A DNA stretch of 64,000 nucleotides from Spirosoma spitsbergense DSM 19989 (GCF_000374085.1 NZ_KB893570.1:3155-67154); one strand, 5' to 3'; counted from the first letter of the stretch, positions 32,895-42,085 are shown. The notes: generated by a model from the sequence alone, not told the origin. Translations and numbers: made by a program.

Positions 32895-33428
32895 TTAAAA
32901 CTGCTTAACGTTTACTTCTGCGGCCCCTGAATCTTTCAGTATCTGCTCGATGTCGCCCTCAACGATGTTATTTTTACTCAGGTCAATGGCCATCGCGAAT
33001 TTGTTATCGGTCGTCCGTAAATCATACATGAGTGGTTTTACGGTTGGGCCCATTCCGTTTGATATCAGGAATGTTCCTACCATACCTAATGCACAAAAAA
33101 GTACGGTTAACTCAAATATGATAGGCACGTAAACTATGGGAGAATAAGAGTTTTTACCTCCAACAATCATTGGCCAATCAAAACCTTCCGTATAATATGT
33201 AAGAGCAAGAGCCGTAAGGGTTCCTGATAAAGCAAACATAAATGCTGCTATTCCTAAGCGACTACGGGGGTGGCCAAGCGCAATGTCAAGGCCGTGAATT
33301 GGAAACGGAGTATAGACTTCATGAATCCGTACACCTGCATTTTTTACCTCTTTAACGGCTTGTAAGACCACATCATCGTCATCAAAAATGCCGACCAGGA
33401 ATTTACCGCTACCATGTACGTCTGACAT
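32895..33428 (-). CDS. actD: alternative complex III subunit ActD (DUF3341)
   Basis: 177 residues. Two transmembrane segments: IAAFMFALSGTLTALALTYY and IVYVPIIFELTVLFCALGMV, with a cytoplasmic N-terminal region GIFDDDDVVLQAVKEVKNAG. DUF3341 proteins are the ActD subunit of ACIII. It holds ActC and ActF together in the membrane and contains no cofactor. The ATG at 33428 is 39 bases after the actC stop on the minus strand. Confidence 0.94.
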   Translation of the reverse strand: MSDVHGSGKFLVGIFDDDDVVLQAVKEVKNAGVRIHEVYTPFPIHGLDIALGHPRSRLGIAAFMFALSGTLTALALTYYTEGFDWPMIVGGKNSYSPIVYVPIIFELTVLFCALGMVGTFLISNGMGPTVKPLMYDLRTTDNKFAMAIDLSKNNIVEGDIEQILKDSGAAEVNVKQF

Positions 33429-33467
33429 ACTTTTTTTGTCCAGCTTTTACCTGAAACTTTTGTTGTT

Positions 33468-34898
33468 TTATTCTACGTCTTTGTTGAACGTTGGATTCGC
33501 TACACGTTCTCCTTTCGCTACTCCCGAAACAGACACAGGCAGTCGCTCTGACGACGACTTTATAACCGCTTTAACTTCGGCCATATTCACTACTGGCAGG
33601 AATTTGGAGAACAATAGGAACAGGGTAAAAAAGAAACCAAACGTGAAAATAAAATCGCTTATATCGAACAGCGTTGGGTGAAACATGGCCCAACTCGATG
33701 GCAGGTAGTCCCGGTGTAGGGAGGTGGCAATAATTACAAACCGCTCAAACCACATACCGATATTGACAATAACCGATAGTACAAACGTCCAGACAACACT
33801 CCGGCGAATTGTACGCGACCAGAAAAGCTGCGGTGTAAGTACGTTGCATGTCATCATTGTAGCGTAAGCCCACCAATACGGTCCGGTAGCCCGGTTGATA
33901 AAGGTGTAGCTTTCGAATTCATTTCCAGAATACCAGGCAATGAAAAATTCAGTCAAATAAGCAACCCCTACAATTGAGCCTGTCAACGTGATTACCTTAT
34001 TCATTGACTCGATGTGCTCAACCGTAATATAATCCTCTAGTTTAAAAACGACACGGATAATCAAAACCAGATTCTGCACCATGGCGAAACCGGAGAAAAT
34101 AGCTCCAGCAACGAAATATGGAGGAAATATGGTTGTGTGCCAGCCAGGAATAACAGATGTAGCAAAGTCCATACTCACAATAGTATGTACAGACAGTACA
34201 AGTGGGGTCGACAAACCAGCCAGAATAAGACTCATGTACTCATAACGTGCCCATGTTTTAGCCGAGCCGTTCCAGCCCATAGCAAAGGCGCCGTAGATAT
34301 ACCTTGAAACCTTGCTTCTTGCCCGGTCTCTGATTGTAGCCAAATCAGGGATAAGGCCCATGTACCAGAACACAAGTGATACAGTGAAATAGGTACTAAT
34401 GGCAAATACGTCCCACACAAGCGGAGACTTAAAATTTACCCAAAGTGAACCGAAAGTATTCGGCAACGGTAATGCCCAGTAAGCCAGCCAGGGCCGCCCC
34501 ATGTGCATCAAAATAAAGCTGGCAGCGCACAATACTGCAAAAATGGTCATGGCTTCAGCAGCCCGGTTAACAGCGGTTCTCCACTTTTGACGGAACAGAA
34601 GTAGGATAGCGGAAATAAGGGTACCGGCGTGACCAATACCAACCCACCAAACGAAGTTAGTAATGTCCCATGCCCAACCAATTGTTTTATTAAGCCCCCA
34701 AACGCCCAGGCCTTCCCACCATGTCCAGAAGACACAGGCAGTTCCGTAGATGAGCACAACCACCGAAATGGTAAAAGCTATAGTCCACTCGCGGGTGGGT
34801 GCGCCTTCAACCTGTCGGCTAATATCCTCCGTGACGTCGGCATAAGTCTTGCCACCGGTAACGAGAGGAGGTCTTACGGCTGATGTAACATGCGACAT
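33468..34898 (-). CDS. actC: alternative complex III membrane subunit ActC (NrfD/polysulfide reductase family)
   Basis: 476 residues with about ten transmembrane helices. NrfD-family motifs include WVGIGHAGTLISAILLLFRQ (with the His near the quinone site), FILMHMGRPWLAYWALPLPN and the region around SLILAGLSTPLVLSVHTIVS. In ACIII it receives electrons or protons from menaquinol next to the ActB iron-sulfur domain. Its paralogue ActF is encoded three genes later. The last 20 residues are basic and hydrophilic. Confidence 0.95.
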   Translation of the reverse strand: MSHVTSAVRPPLVTGGKTYADVTEDISRQVEGAPTREWTIAFTISVVVLIYGTACVFWTWWEGLGVWGLNKTIGWAWDITNFVWWVGIGHAGTLISAILLLFRQKWRTAVNRAAEAMTIFAVLCAASFILMHMGRPWLAYWALPLPNTFGSLWVNFKSPLVWDVFAISTYFTVSLVFWYMGLIPDLATIRDRARSKVSRYIYGAFAMGWNGSAKTWARYEYMSLILAGLSTPLVLSVHTIVSMDFATSVIPGWHTTIFPPYFVAGAIFSGFAMVQNLVLIIRVVFKLEDYITVEHIESMNKVITLTGSIVGVAYLTEFFIAWYSGNEFESYTFINRATGPYWWAYATMMTCNVLTPQLFWSRTIRRSVVWTFVLSVIVNIGMWFERFVIIATSLHRDYLPSSWAMFHPTLFDISDFIFTFGFFFTLFLLFSKFLPVVNMAEVKAVIKSSSERLPVSVSGVAKGERVANPTFNKDVE

Positions 34899-34989
34899 AT
34901 ATCTACAATAGTTATTATTTAAAACTTACGATTTGTGGAAAAATAATGTTTAGTTCATTACTGTTCCGTTTTCGTACATCCTGGTTAAT

Positions 34990-37900
34990 TTATGCGTGTA
35001 CTTCCTTATTCGCTTCCTTCGAAGGCTCTTCGTCTTTATTCCGAATCTTCGTCAGGTACGAGATTTGTGGCCTGACATTGATTTCCTCCAGTACGTGGAA
35101 GGCACGACCCTGTTGCTCTACCATTAGCACTTTTGAAATAGTACTTTCCGGATTGTTCATATCCCCAAATGTAATGGCATTTGTTGGACAGGACTGAGAA
35201 CAGGCAGTTTGTACCTCATCAGGAGCCAAGCGACGACGCTCTTTTTTAGCCGTTAGCTTACCTTCCTGTATTCGCTGAACACAGAATGAGCATTTTTCGA
35301 TTACCCCACGCGACCGAACAGTCACATCAGGATTGATACTCATTTTACCCAGATCGTTATTATATTGATAATCAAAATTATCGTTATCCGTGTACTTGAA
35401 CCAGTTGAACCGTCGCACCTTATAGGGGCAGTTATTGGCACAATAACGGGTGCCAACGCAACGATTGTATGTCATCTGGTTCAACCCTTCCGTGCTGTGA
35501 GTAGTAGCTAAAACCGGGCATACGGTCTCACAGGGAGCATTGCTGCAATGCTGACAAAGCATTGGCTGGAATGTTACCTCCGGATTGGCCGAAGCTACTT
35601 CTAAGGCGGAGTAATCTTCTGCCTCTGCATCACTGCTGTAGTAGCGATCAATCCGCATCCAGTGCATCTCGCGCCGATTAATTACTTCCTGACGACCTAC
35701 TACCTGAATGTTGTTTTCTGCATTACAGGCAACCACACAGGTACCGCAACCAATGCAGGAGTTGAGGTCGATAATCATTCCCCAGGAGTGGTTAGGTTTT
35801 CCGTAACCATCCCAAAGAGTAATATTAGTAGCGTCGGTTGGGCCTTTTGAAGTCTGTACTTTGGGCTCATGCCGTCCCGCTTTAGGGTTCTTCTGGTACG
35901 AAGCCAGACGCGACTCCTGCAACACGGCTGTGCGACCCATTACAGTGTCATGCGTTTGCGTTTGGGCAATAATATGGGATCCACTCGCTTTTTCAACTTT
36001 CGCGCTAAAAGCTGTGTACATAATGAATCCGTCAGCTACTGTAGCAAGCGGGTAGGCGTTCTTGCCAACACCATTGGCTGACTTACCCCCTTTCTCGCGA
36101 CCGTACCCAATAGCGACAGAAACAGTATTATCTGCCTGACCGGGTTGAACCAACACGGGCAAATCAATAGACTTTCCATTCACAGATACAGTAACCATGT
36201 CATTCTGAGCAAGCTCCATATCGTGGGCTGTCTTCTGCGAAAGCGCTGCGTAATTATCCCAGCAAGCCTTGGAAACGGGATCGGGTAATTCCTGAAGAAA
36301 AGGATTATTAGCCATTGCGCCCGTGCCAATACCAACTGATTCATATAGCGATAACTCCATACCAGTAGTTGGCTTGTAACGCTGCGCAATAGCAGCACCA
36401 GCGGCAGCAACGTTACCAACGAAAGACGCGCCACCAGTTGGTGCCTCATCTTTATTCGGCTCGAACACCCCAATATTCAAACTCTGTACCCAAAACTTCT
36501 CGAACGAACTAAATCCAGTATCTTCAGTAAAGAGGTTTTCCTCCCAGTAATTTTTCAGGTATGTCTGGTAGTCATTTGGCTTGCCAGCCCACGTCAGCAG
36601 ACTCGACTGAAACTGGCGCGTTTTATAGATATTCGTGATAGCTGGCTGGGTGAGACTATAGTAGCCTTGTTTTGGCTCAGCATCATTCCAGCACTCCAGA
36701 TAGTGAGGAGCGGGGGTGATGTATTTAGCCAGAGAAGCCGTTTCATCAGCCCTATCGGCGAAAGAAACGGATAAAGCCACTTTAGGCAGAGCCTCAGCTA
36801 ACTCAGCACCCCGGGGATGATCATAAACTGGATTTGCTCCAAAAAACAGAATGGCCCCAACCTGACCCGATTTTGCCTCGTTAATGAAGGCATTCATTTG
36901 CTGGTCACTACCCTGGCGATAATTAACCGGGGTATTTATATCAATCGTTGTTCCGTAACTACCTAACAAGCCATTTAGGGCGTTAACAACGGTTTGCACA
37001 TTCGGATCATTCGAGCCAGATATGACTAATGCTTTACCACGTGAATTAGCCAGATCAGAAGCAGCTTTATCCAGATTAGCAACTTCAACAGACGACGTAC
37101 CGATACTGGTACCCCCCAATTTAGCCGCAACTTTGTTGTAGAGAGCCGCAACGACCAGTCCTTCCTGAGATGGTTTGATAGCCGTACGATAATCAGCATT
37201 GGAGCCGGTCATTGAAAGACCCGTCTCAAATTGATAATGCCGGGACATCGTTTTCTTACCACCACCAACAGCGCCAATTTTACGCCCTTTGGCGTACGCA
37301 CTCATAAACTCGATGGGAGCAATCCAGGAACCCAGAAAATCAGCATTGATACTTACAATAGTATCTGCCTTGCTGAAGTCATATGAAGGAATAACTGCCT
37401 TACCAAAAGAACTTTGGTTAGCCTGTATTAGACCGGCAACTGAATAAGCATCGTACGTAATATGGCGAGCCGATGGATATTTGGCTACAAAGTCGGCCAC
37501 AACCGCTTTCGTTGTTGGGCTTAGAATGGTCGATGTGATAATGCGAATTGCACCGTTCTTACCAGCGACCGAATTAAGCTGGTTAATAATTTCCCGGTCC
37601 GCCGTTGCCCAGTCAATATCAGCATCTCCCCGCTTTGGGCCTTTCAGCTTATCGATATCATACAGCGAAAGAACGGATGCCTGAACACGGGCAGTTGTAC
37701 CCCCTTTCGATATACTTGATTGCTGATTGCCTTCAACTTTTATCGGTCTCCCTTCACGGGTTTCCACTAGTACCGCAGCATAATCCCCCCCTTCACTGAA
37801 GGTCGATGCGTAATAATCGGAGATTGATGGAAAGGTGAACTCTGGCTTATTAATGTACGGTATTGCCTTGTGGACGGGTGTTTCGCAGGCGGCTAGTGTA

Positions 37901-38097
37901 ACGGCTGCCATGCCAAAGCCCATTACTTTCAGAAAGTCACGGCGCTGGGTATTCGAACCACCGAGCAAACCATTCAGGTCATTCGACGATTCACTTGGGT
38001 CAGGATTAGCAAATTCGCTGTTGGCGTTTTTTACAAACGTCGCATCGTTGCGTAATTCCTCAACCCCTTTCCAGTACCGTTTAGATGTATTTTCCAT
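34990..38097 (-). CDS. actB: alternative complex III iron-sulfur/molybdopterin-like subunit ActB
   Basis: 1035 residues from ATG 38097 (MENTSKRYWKGVEEL); six further upstream codons are open but not typical. An N-terminal TAT-like sequence RRDFLKVMGFGMAAVTLAAC at about residues 52-71 shows export. A long molybdopterin oxidoreductase-like region follows, thought to be cofactor-free in ACIII. The C-terminal ferredoxin-like domain holds the cysteine clusters: CIGCGTCVVACNAEN, CQHCSNAPCETVCP, CVGTRYCANNCPYK and CSFCVQ with CSQSCP. These fit three 4Fe-4S and one 3Fe-4S clusters. It carries electrons from quinol toward ActA. A hairpin-bearing 108-base gap separates it from actA. Confidence 0.96.
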   Translation of the reverse strand: MENTSKRYWKGVEELRNDATFVKNANSEFANPDPSESSNDLNGLLGGSNTQRRDFLKVMGFGMAAVTLAACETPVHKAIPYINKPEFTFPSISDYYASTFSEGGDYAAVLVETREGRPIKVEGNQQSSISKGGTTARVQASVLSLYDIDKLKGPKRGDADIDWATADREIINQLNSVAGKNGAIRIITSTILSPTTKAVVADFVAKYPSARHITYDAYSVAGLIQANQSSFGKAVIPSYDFSKADTIVSINADFLGSWIAPIEFMSAYAKGRKIGAVGGGKKTMSRHYQFETGLSMTGSNADYRTAIKPSQEGLVVAALYNKVAAKLGGTSIGTSSVEVANLDKAASDLANSRGKALVISGSNDPNVQTVVNALNGLLGSYGTTIDINTPVNYRQGSDQQMNAFINEAKSGQVGAILFFGANPVYDHPRGAELAEALPKVALSVSFADRADETASLAKYITPAPHYLECWNDAEPKQGYYSLTQPAITNIYKTRQFQSSLLTWAGKPNDYQTYLKNYWEENLFTEDTGFSSFEKFWVQSLNIGVFEPNKDEAPTGGASFVGNVAAAGAAIAQRYKPTTGMELSLYESVGIGTGAMANNPFLQELPDPVSKACWDNYAALSQKTAHDMELAQNDMVTVSVNGKSIDLPVLVQPGQADNTVSVAIGYGREKGGKSANGVGKNAYPLATVADGFIMYTAFSAKVEKASGSHIIAQTQTHDTVMGRTAVLQESRLASYQKNPKAGRHEPKVQTSKGPTDATNITLWDGYGKPNHSWGMIIDLNSCIGCGTCVVACNAENNIQVVGRQEVINRREMHWMRIDRYYSSDAEAEDYSALEVASANPEVTFQPMLCQHCSNAPCETVCPVLATTHSTEGLNQMTYNRCVGTRYCANNCPYKVRRFNWFKYTDNDNFDYQYNNDLGKMSINPDVTVRSRGVIEKCSFCVQRIQEGKLTAKKERRRLAPDEVQTACSQSCPTNAITFGDMNNPESTISKVLMVEQQGRAFHVLEEINVRPQISYLTKIRNKDEEPSKEANKEVHA

Positions 38098-38205
38098 GCT
38101 TATTGTATGCGGCAATGGTTAAGATAAAATGTATGGTTTACGATAAGTACTGTTCAATGACTGACTTATTCGCCATCATACATTGCTTAGTATTCAATAG
38201 ATTGA

Positions 38206-39480
38206 TTAATAGTGACATTTGGAACATTCCAGACCACCGATGTTAGCTACTTTGAGCGGCTCTTTGCTTTCTTTCCGGTGTATGGCTACAAACTTGTCGT
38301 AGTAGGCATTGTCTTTGGTGTTTACCTCCGTGCGACGGTGACAGTCAATACACCAGCCCATCGTTAATGATGACCGTTGCTCTACAACTTCCATCTTTTC
38401 AATTTCACCATGGCAGGTCTGACACTGCACATTGCCCACGTTCACGTGCTGAGCATGGTTGAAGTAAGCAAGGTCTGGCAGATTATGAACCCGTATCCAT
38501 TCAATCGGCTGGTTATTTTCGATTGCCGCGTAAATCTTCTGAATCTCCGGAGATTCCTTTTTAATCACGCCATGGCAGTTCATGCAAATGTTTGCCGCCG
38601 GAATAGTAGCGCTCTTCCCTTTCTGAGCACCAGTATGACAGTAATTACAATCGATTTTATACTGACCAGCGTGCAGTTTGTGCGAGTAAGCAATTGGTTG
38701 CTTCGGCGCGTATCCTTTTTGAACGCCAATACTGTAGGCACCGTCAATCGTTTCTTTCGTTGCTACTAATAAAAATAGGACGATAACGATTGAACGAAGG
38801 GTTGAGTTATTAAAAGCGTCTGACATCCCCGTTTTAAGCCGCTGACCGAAGGAAGACGTTTGAACACTTTCCGTTGTAACAGGTGATACTGCTTTCGACA
38901 GTATAGTTACGATAACCAGTAGAACACCTAGCACTAGCAACATAACGATTAGTAATGCTACCAGAACAAATGTAAACAACTCTGATGGACCGGAAGATGC
39001 CGATGCATTAGCTACGGTTGGTCCACCACTGTCAGTACCTGTAGGCGCAGTACTAGCAGTTATAGCGGGTTTGTTTGCCTGGTCGATGTAGGCGAGTATG
39101 CCATCAATGTCAGCGTCCGATAAACTAGGGAAGCTCGACATCTGCACTTTACCGTTGGCGTTGAACACCTGGTTGGCATACGCATCACCAGTTGCGATAA
39201 CGGCCGACGAATTTCGGATCCACTTATGCAACCAGTCTCTACTGGGTGCCCGCTCTTCAATTCCTTTCAGTCCTGGGCCCACGACTTTCTCTCCCGTTAC
39301 CGCGTGACATTGGGCGCAGTTATTGGTGAACAGGGTCTTTCCTTTCTCAGCATCACCACCGCCTGCTGGAGCTGCAGCGGCACCACCAGCAGTTGAGTCC
39401 TGCGCTTTCACCTGATTACTGAAAACCAACAGCATCAAAGAGAAAAAGGCAATACCGCAAAGCTTATATACATAACTCAT
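38206..39480 (-). CDS. actA: alternative complex III multiheme cytochrome ActA with extra N-terminal cytochrome domain
   Basis: 424 residues from ATG 39480, which gives a clean signal peptide (KLCGIAFFSLMLLVFSNQVKAQ). The frame is open up to 39543, but the promoter there rules out the longer start. There are six CxxCH motifs. CAQCH (residues 55-59) belongs to a monoheme cytochrome c domain. It is followed by a Ser/Ala/Pro linker and two hydrophobic segments. The C-terminal part has CNYCH, CMNCH, CQTCH, CIDCH and CSKCH, the pentaheme ActA core. ActA passes electrons from ActB to ActE or the oxidase. The fused monoheme domain is extra to the five-heme core usually described. Confidence 0.94.
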   Translation of the reverse strand: MSYVYKLCGIAFFSLMLLVFSNQVKAQDSTAGGAAAAPAGGGDAEKGKTLFTNNCAQCHAVTGEKVVGPGLKGIEERAPSRDWLHKWIRNSSAVIATGDAYANQVFNANGKVQMSSFPSLSDADIDGILAYIDQANKPAITASTAPTGTDSGGPTVANASASSGPSELFTFVLVALLIVMLLVLGVLLVIVTILSKAVSPVTTESVQTSSFGQRLKTGMSDAFNNSTLRSIVIVLFLLVATKETIDGAYSIGVQKGYAPKQPIAYSHKLHAGQYKIDCNYCHTGAQKGKSATIPAANICMNCHGVIKKESPEIQKIYAAIENNQPIEWIRVHNLPDLAYFNHAQHVNVGNVQCQTCHGEIEKMEVVEQRSSLTMGWCIDCHRRTEVNTKDNAYYDKFVAIHRKESKEPLKVANIGGLECSKCHY

Positions 39481-39540
39481 TTTACGAACTACATTAATTG
39501 AGTGAATCAACATAATCACTGCTGCTTTTTTATTAGCCCT

Positions 39541-39572
39541 CAAAAGTACGACACGATTGCTGTATAGGCAAA
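39541..39572 (-). promoter_or_regulatory. promoter of the act-cta respiratory operon
   Basis: On the minus strand TTTG (39572-39569), a 20-base spacer and TACTTTTG (39548-39541) match the Bacteroidota consensus very well. The predicted start near 39535 gives a leader of about 55 bases to the ActA ATG. This is the best promoter in the window. Confidence 0.65.
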
Positions 39573-39750
39573 AAATGGTGTTTAGTTATTTTTCAGGCCT
39601 TTTTATTTATATTGTTTCTAATTAACCCGCCAATTATATTCTCTATCTTCGCTTGGCAGGTTCTTTTTCCAGCACGAAAAAATGCCATTTCGCTAACCTC
39701 AGCGCGAGTGTCAGCAAAATGGCAAATAGCTATATAATCTGTTTTCAAAG

Positions 39751-39821
39751 AGGTTCCGAGCGGATTCGAACCGCTGTACGAGGTTTTGCAGACCACTGCC
39801 TAGCCACTCGGCCACGGAACC
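39751..39821 (-). tRNA. tRNA-Cys (anticodon GCA)
   Basis: 71 bases on the minus strand. The acceptor stem GGTTCCG pairs with CGGAACC, and the discriminator base is T (U73), as expected for tRNA-Cys. The anticodon loop reads CTGCAAA with GCA, and the T-arm is GCGGTTCGAATCCGC. The CCA end is not encoded. A TATGTTTG box lies upstream on the same strand. Confidence 0.95.
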
Positions 39822-39864
39822 TTATCTAACCCCTAACACATGGTTGCCTATGCATTTGGGAGTG

Positions 39865-39872
39865 CAAACATA
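39865..39872 (-). promoter_or_regulatory. -7 box of the tRNA-Cys promoter
   Basis: Minus-strand TATGTTTG matches TAnnTTTG and ends about 43 bases before the mature 5' end of tRNA-Cys. No clear TTG at the -33 position. Confidence 0.4.
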
Positions 39873-39913
39873 CGATTTAATCCGATACGGGGAAAAGGTA
39901 TGGCAAAAAAAAT

Positions 39914-40074
39914 AGGGCGATTGCATGAAAGTGGTAGTTAGCTATCGAAAGTGATTCGCACGTAAAGAATTGATTGTTTTCATGTCAAATCAGGTCGTTT
40001 TCAATGCTAGTTAAATCGCCATAAAACGGTATAGTACCATGCTTTCTTAGAAATATTATTCGTGCAATTGCCCT
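39914..40074. ncRNA. candidate structured RNA, about 160 nt, between tRNA-Cys and rpsA
   Basis: Distant segments pair in nested order: 39914-39926 with 40062-40074 (13 positions, one wobble on the plus strand), 39927-39931 with 40042-40046, 39932-39936 with 40035-40039, and 39942-39945 with 40031-40034. Together this gives a rod closed by a long stem. On the plus strand the two odd positions of the outer 15 pairs are G-U wobbles; on the minus strand they become A-C mismatches, which favours plus-strand transcription. The minus strand in turn has eight T after the closing stem, which would fit termination. GGCGATT (39916-39922) can also pair with AATCGCC (40014-40020), an alternative fold. No consensus promoter was found on either strand. 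Length and rod shape recall 6S RNA, but no known family is identified. Confidence 0.3.
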
Positions 40075-40082
40075 ACAAAAAA

Positions 40083-40112
40083 AAGCCCCTGAACATCAAA
40101 TTTCAGGGGCTT
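40083..40112 (-). terminator. intrinsic terminator of rpsA
   Basis: AAGCCCCTGAA (40083-40093) and TTCAGGGGCTT (40102-40112) form a perfect 11-bp stem. On the minus strand the stem is followed by a run of eight T, in the right place after the rpsA stop at 40137. Confidence 0.92.
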
Positions 40113-40136
40113 CTCAATATAGCAGAGACGGAGGTA

Positions 40137-41915
40137 TTAATTGCGTCCTTCCATTTGCTCTTTCAGCGCAGCCAGTGAATCCAGATCACCTAGTGTAGCA
40201 CCACGCTCAGGAGCCGAGGGAGTAGCTTTAGGCGTTGAGGCTTTAGCCACCTTCTCTTTCACAGGCTCATTCTGTTCCTGCCACGTTTTCGAATGCGACA
40301 GCATAATGCGTTTCTCATCTTTCGAGAATTCAGTCACGCGGAAGTCCAGGGATTCGCCAACTTCAGCGAATGTACCGTCTTCTTTAGACAAATTTTTCAG
40401 CGAAGAGAATCCTTCGATACCGTAAGGTAACTCAAGGGTAGCCATTTTATCATTCTTATTCAGGATAGTACACTTGTGTACTGTACCCACAGCAAAAACA
40501 GTTTCGAAGGTATCCCATGGGTTTTCTTCGAGTTGTTTGTGGCCTAAGGCCAGACGACGGTTGTCTACGTCCAGTTCCAGCACAACAACTTCCAGTTCAT
40601 CGCTAACCTTGATGAAATCAGAAGGGTGTTTGATCTTTTTCGTCCAGGAAAGGTCAGACACGTGTACCAGACCGTCAATGCCTTCTTCCAGTTCGAGGAA
40701 CAGGCCAAAGTTGGTTAGATTACGTACTGTGCCTTTATGTTTCGTACCAACAGCATACTTAGCCCGTAGTTCTGGACGAGTCCAGGGATCTTCGGTCAGT
40801 TGTTTGATACCGAGCGACATTTTGCGGTCGTTCCGGTCAAGCGTGAGTACCTGTGCCTCTACTTCGTCACCTACTTTCAGGAATTCCTGTGGGTTACGCA
40901 GATGCTGCGACCACGACATCTCCGATACGTGAATCAGGCCTTCAACACCAGGTTGAATTTCGAGGAATGCGCCATAATCAGCTACATTCACGATCTTACC
41001 TTTCACTTTCGAACCAACCTGAATTTCTTCAGCCAGGGCATCCCAGGGGTGAGCCTGTAGTTGCTTCATGCCCAGCGAAATCCGCTTTTTATCTTCGTCA
41101 AAGTCAAGTACAACAACATTGACTTTCTGATCGAGGTTGAGGACTTCGGATGGGTGACTGATGCGGCCCCACGAAATATCCGTGATGTGCAACAGACCAT
41201 CAACACCACCAAGATCGATAAACACACCGAAGTTGGTCATGTTCTTAATTACGCCTTCCAGTACCTGACCTTTCTCAAGGTTATTCAGGATCTGAGCGCG
41301 CTGTGCTTCAAGATCTTTCTCGATCAGGACTTTATGCGACACAACAACGTTGTCATTAGCATAATTGATCTTGACCACTTTTACTTCCATTTTCTTACCA
41401 ACGAAGATATCGAAATCCCGAATTGGCTTCACATCGATTTGTGAACCAGGCAAGAAAGCTTCAACACTATAAATATCTACGATCAGACCACCTTTCGTCC
41501 GGCGTTTTACGAATCCATCAATAACGAGGTCTTCGTCCAGCGCCTTCTGAATTTTCTGCCAGGCAGTAATTACTTTCGCTTTTTTGCGCGACAGAACCAA
41601 CTGACCGTTGGGGTCTTCCTGATTCTCCACGTACACTTCAACTTCGTCACCCATCTTTAGATCCGGAATATCCCGAAACTCAGAAGCAGGCACCAATCCA
41701 TCCGACTTAAAGCCGATATTTAGTAATACTTCCCGATCTGTTATCCCAACGACGGTCCCCATTACCACTTCTTTCTCTTTAACCTCCGACAATGTATTGT
41801 CGTACAGTTCCAACATCCGGTTGCGTTCAGCATCCGAATACCCAGTCCCAAATCCTTTGTTGTCTGCCCGATCCCAGTCGAATGCTGGCAGTTCGCGTTG
41901 CTGCGTTTTGCTCAT
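40137..41915 (-). CDS. rpsA: 30S ribosomal protein S1
   Basis: 592 residues from ATG 41915 (MSKTQQRELPAFDWDRADNK). The frame is open 57 codons further upstream, but that stretch includes the promoter and is unlike the family. Six S1 (OB-fold) domains are visible, starting near residues 50, 130, 215, 300, 385 and 470, for example GVIKNMTNFGVFIDLGGVDG and GTVRNLTNFGLFLELEEGID. The first two are more diverged and hold the ribosome-binding site; the others bind mRNA. A Lys/Ala/Pro-rich C-terminal tail follows. In Bacteroidota, which rarely use Shine-Dalgarno sequences, S1 is important for leader recognition. Confidence 0.96.
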   Translation of the reverse strand: MSKTQQRELPAFDWDRADNKGFGTGYSDAERNRMLELYDNTLSEVKEKEVVMGTVVGITDREVLLNIGFKSDGLVPASEFRDIPDLKMGDEVEVYVENQEDPNGQLVLSRKKAKVITAWQKIQKALDEDLVIDGFVKRRTKGGLIVDIYSVEAFLPGSQIDVKPIRDFDIFVGKKMEVKVVKINYANDNVVVSHKVLIEKDLEAQRAQILNNLEKGQVLEGVIKNMTNFGVFIDLGGVDGLLHITDISWGRISHPSEVLNLDQKVNVVVLDFDEDKKRISLGMKQLQAHPWDALAEEIQVGSKVKGKIVNVADYGAFLEIQPGVEGLIHVSEMSWSQHLRNPQEFLKVGDEVEAQVLTLDRNDRKMSLGIKQLTEDPWTRPELRAKYAVGTKHKGTVRNLTNFGLFLELEEGIDGLVHVSDLSWTKKIKHPSDFIKVSDELEVVVLELDVDNRRLALGHKQLEENPWDTFETVFAVGTVHKCTILNKNDKMATLELPYGIEGFSSLKNLSKEDGTFAEVGESLDFRVTEFSKDEKRIMLSHSKTWQEQNEPVKEKVAKASTPKATPSAPERGATLGDLDSLAALKEQMEGRN

Positions 41916-42009
41916 AAAAAAGTTTCCTGACCCACTCAGTACATCAGCCCGTAGGTCAATGGCAGGCTGACTTTTAGTTATAAAAAATGATCGCCTTGAA
42001 AAAGGACTG

Positions 42010-42029
42010 CAAAGATAGCGATTGCTATC
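42010..42029 (-). promoter_or_regulatory. rpsA promoter -7 box with overlapping inverted repeat
   Basis: Minus-strand TATCTTTG (42017-42010) matches TAnnTTTG, about 95 bases before the rpsA ATG. A perfect inverted repeat, GATAGC (42014-42019) and GCTATC (42024-42029), overlaps it and could be an operator. The T-run upstream has a TTTG only 12 bases away, so the -33 part is weak. Confidence 0.45.
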
Positions 42030-42085
42030 CAAAAAAAGTTTCGGAATTACGAATAGTCTTTGAAATTGAGAGAGTAAGGTGCCCA

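Noticed and set aside
39481-39543. 21-codon N-terminal extension of ActA
   Set aside because: The strong promoter lies at 39541-39572, so transcription starts inside this stretch, and the shorter start gives a clean signal peptide.
39593-39796. 67-codon minus-strand frame reaching into tRNA-Cys
   Set aside because: Overlaps a clear tRNA gene; not protein-like.
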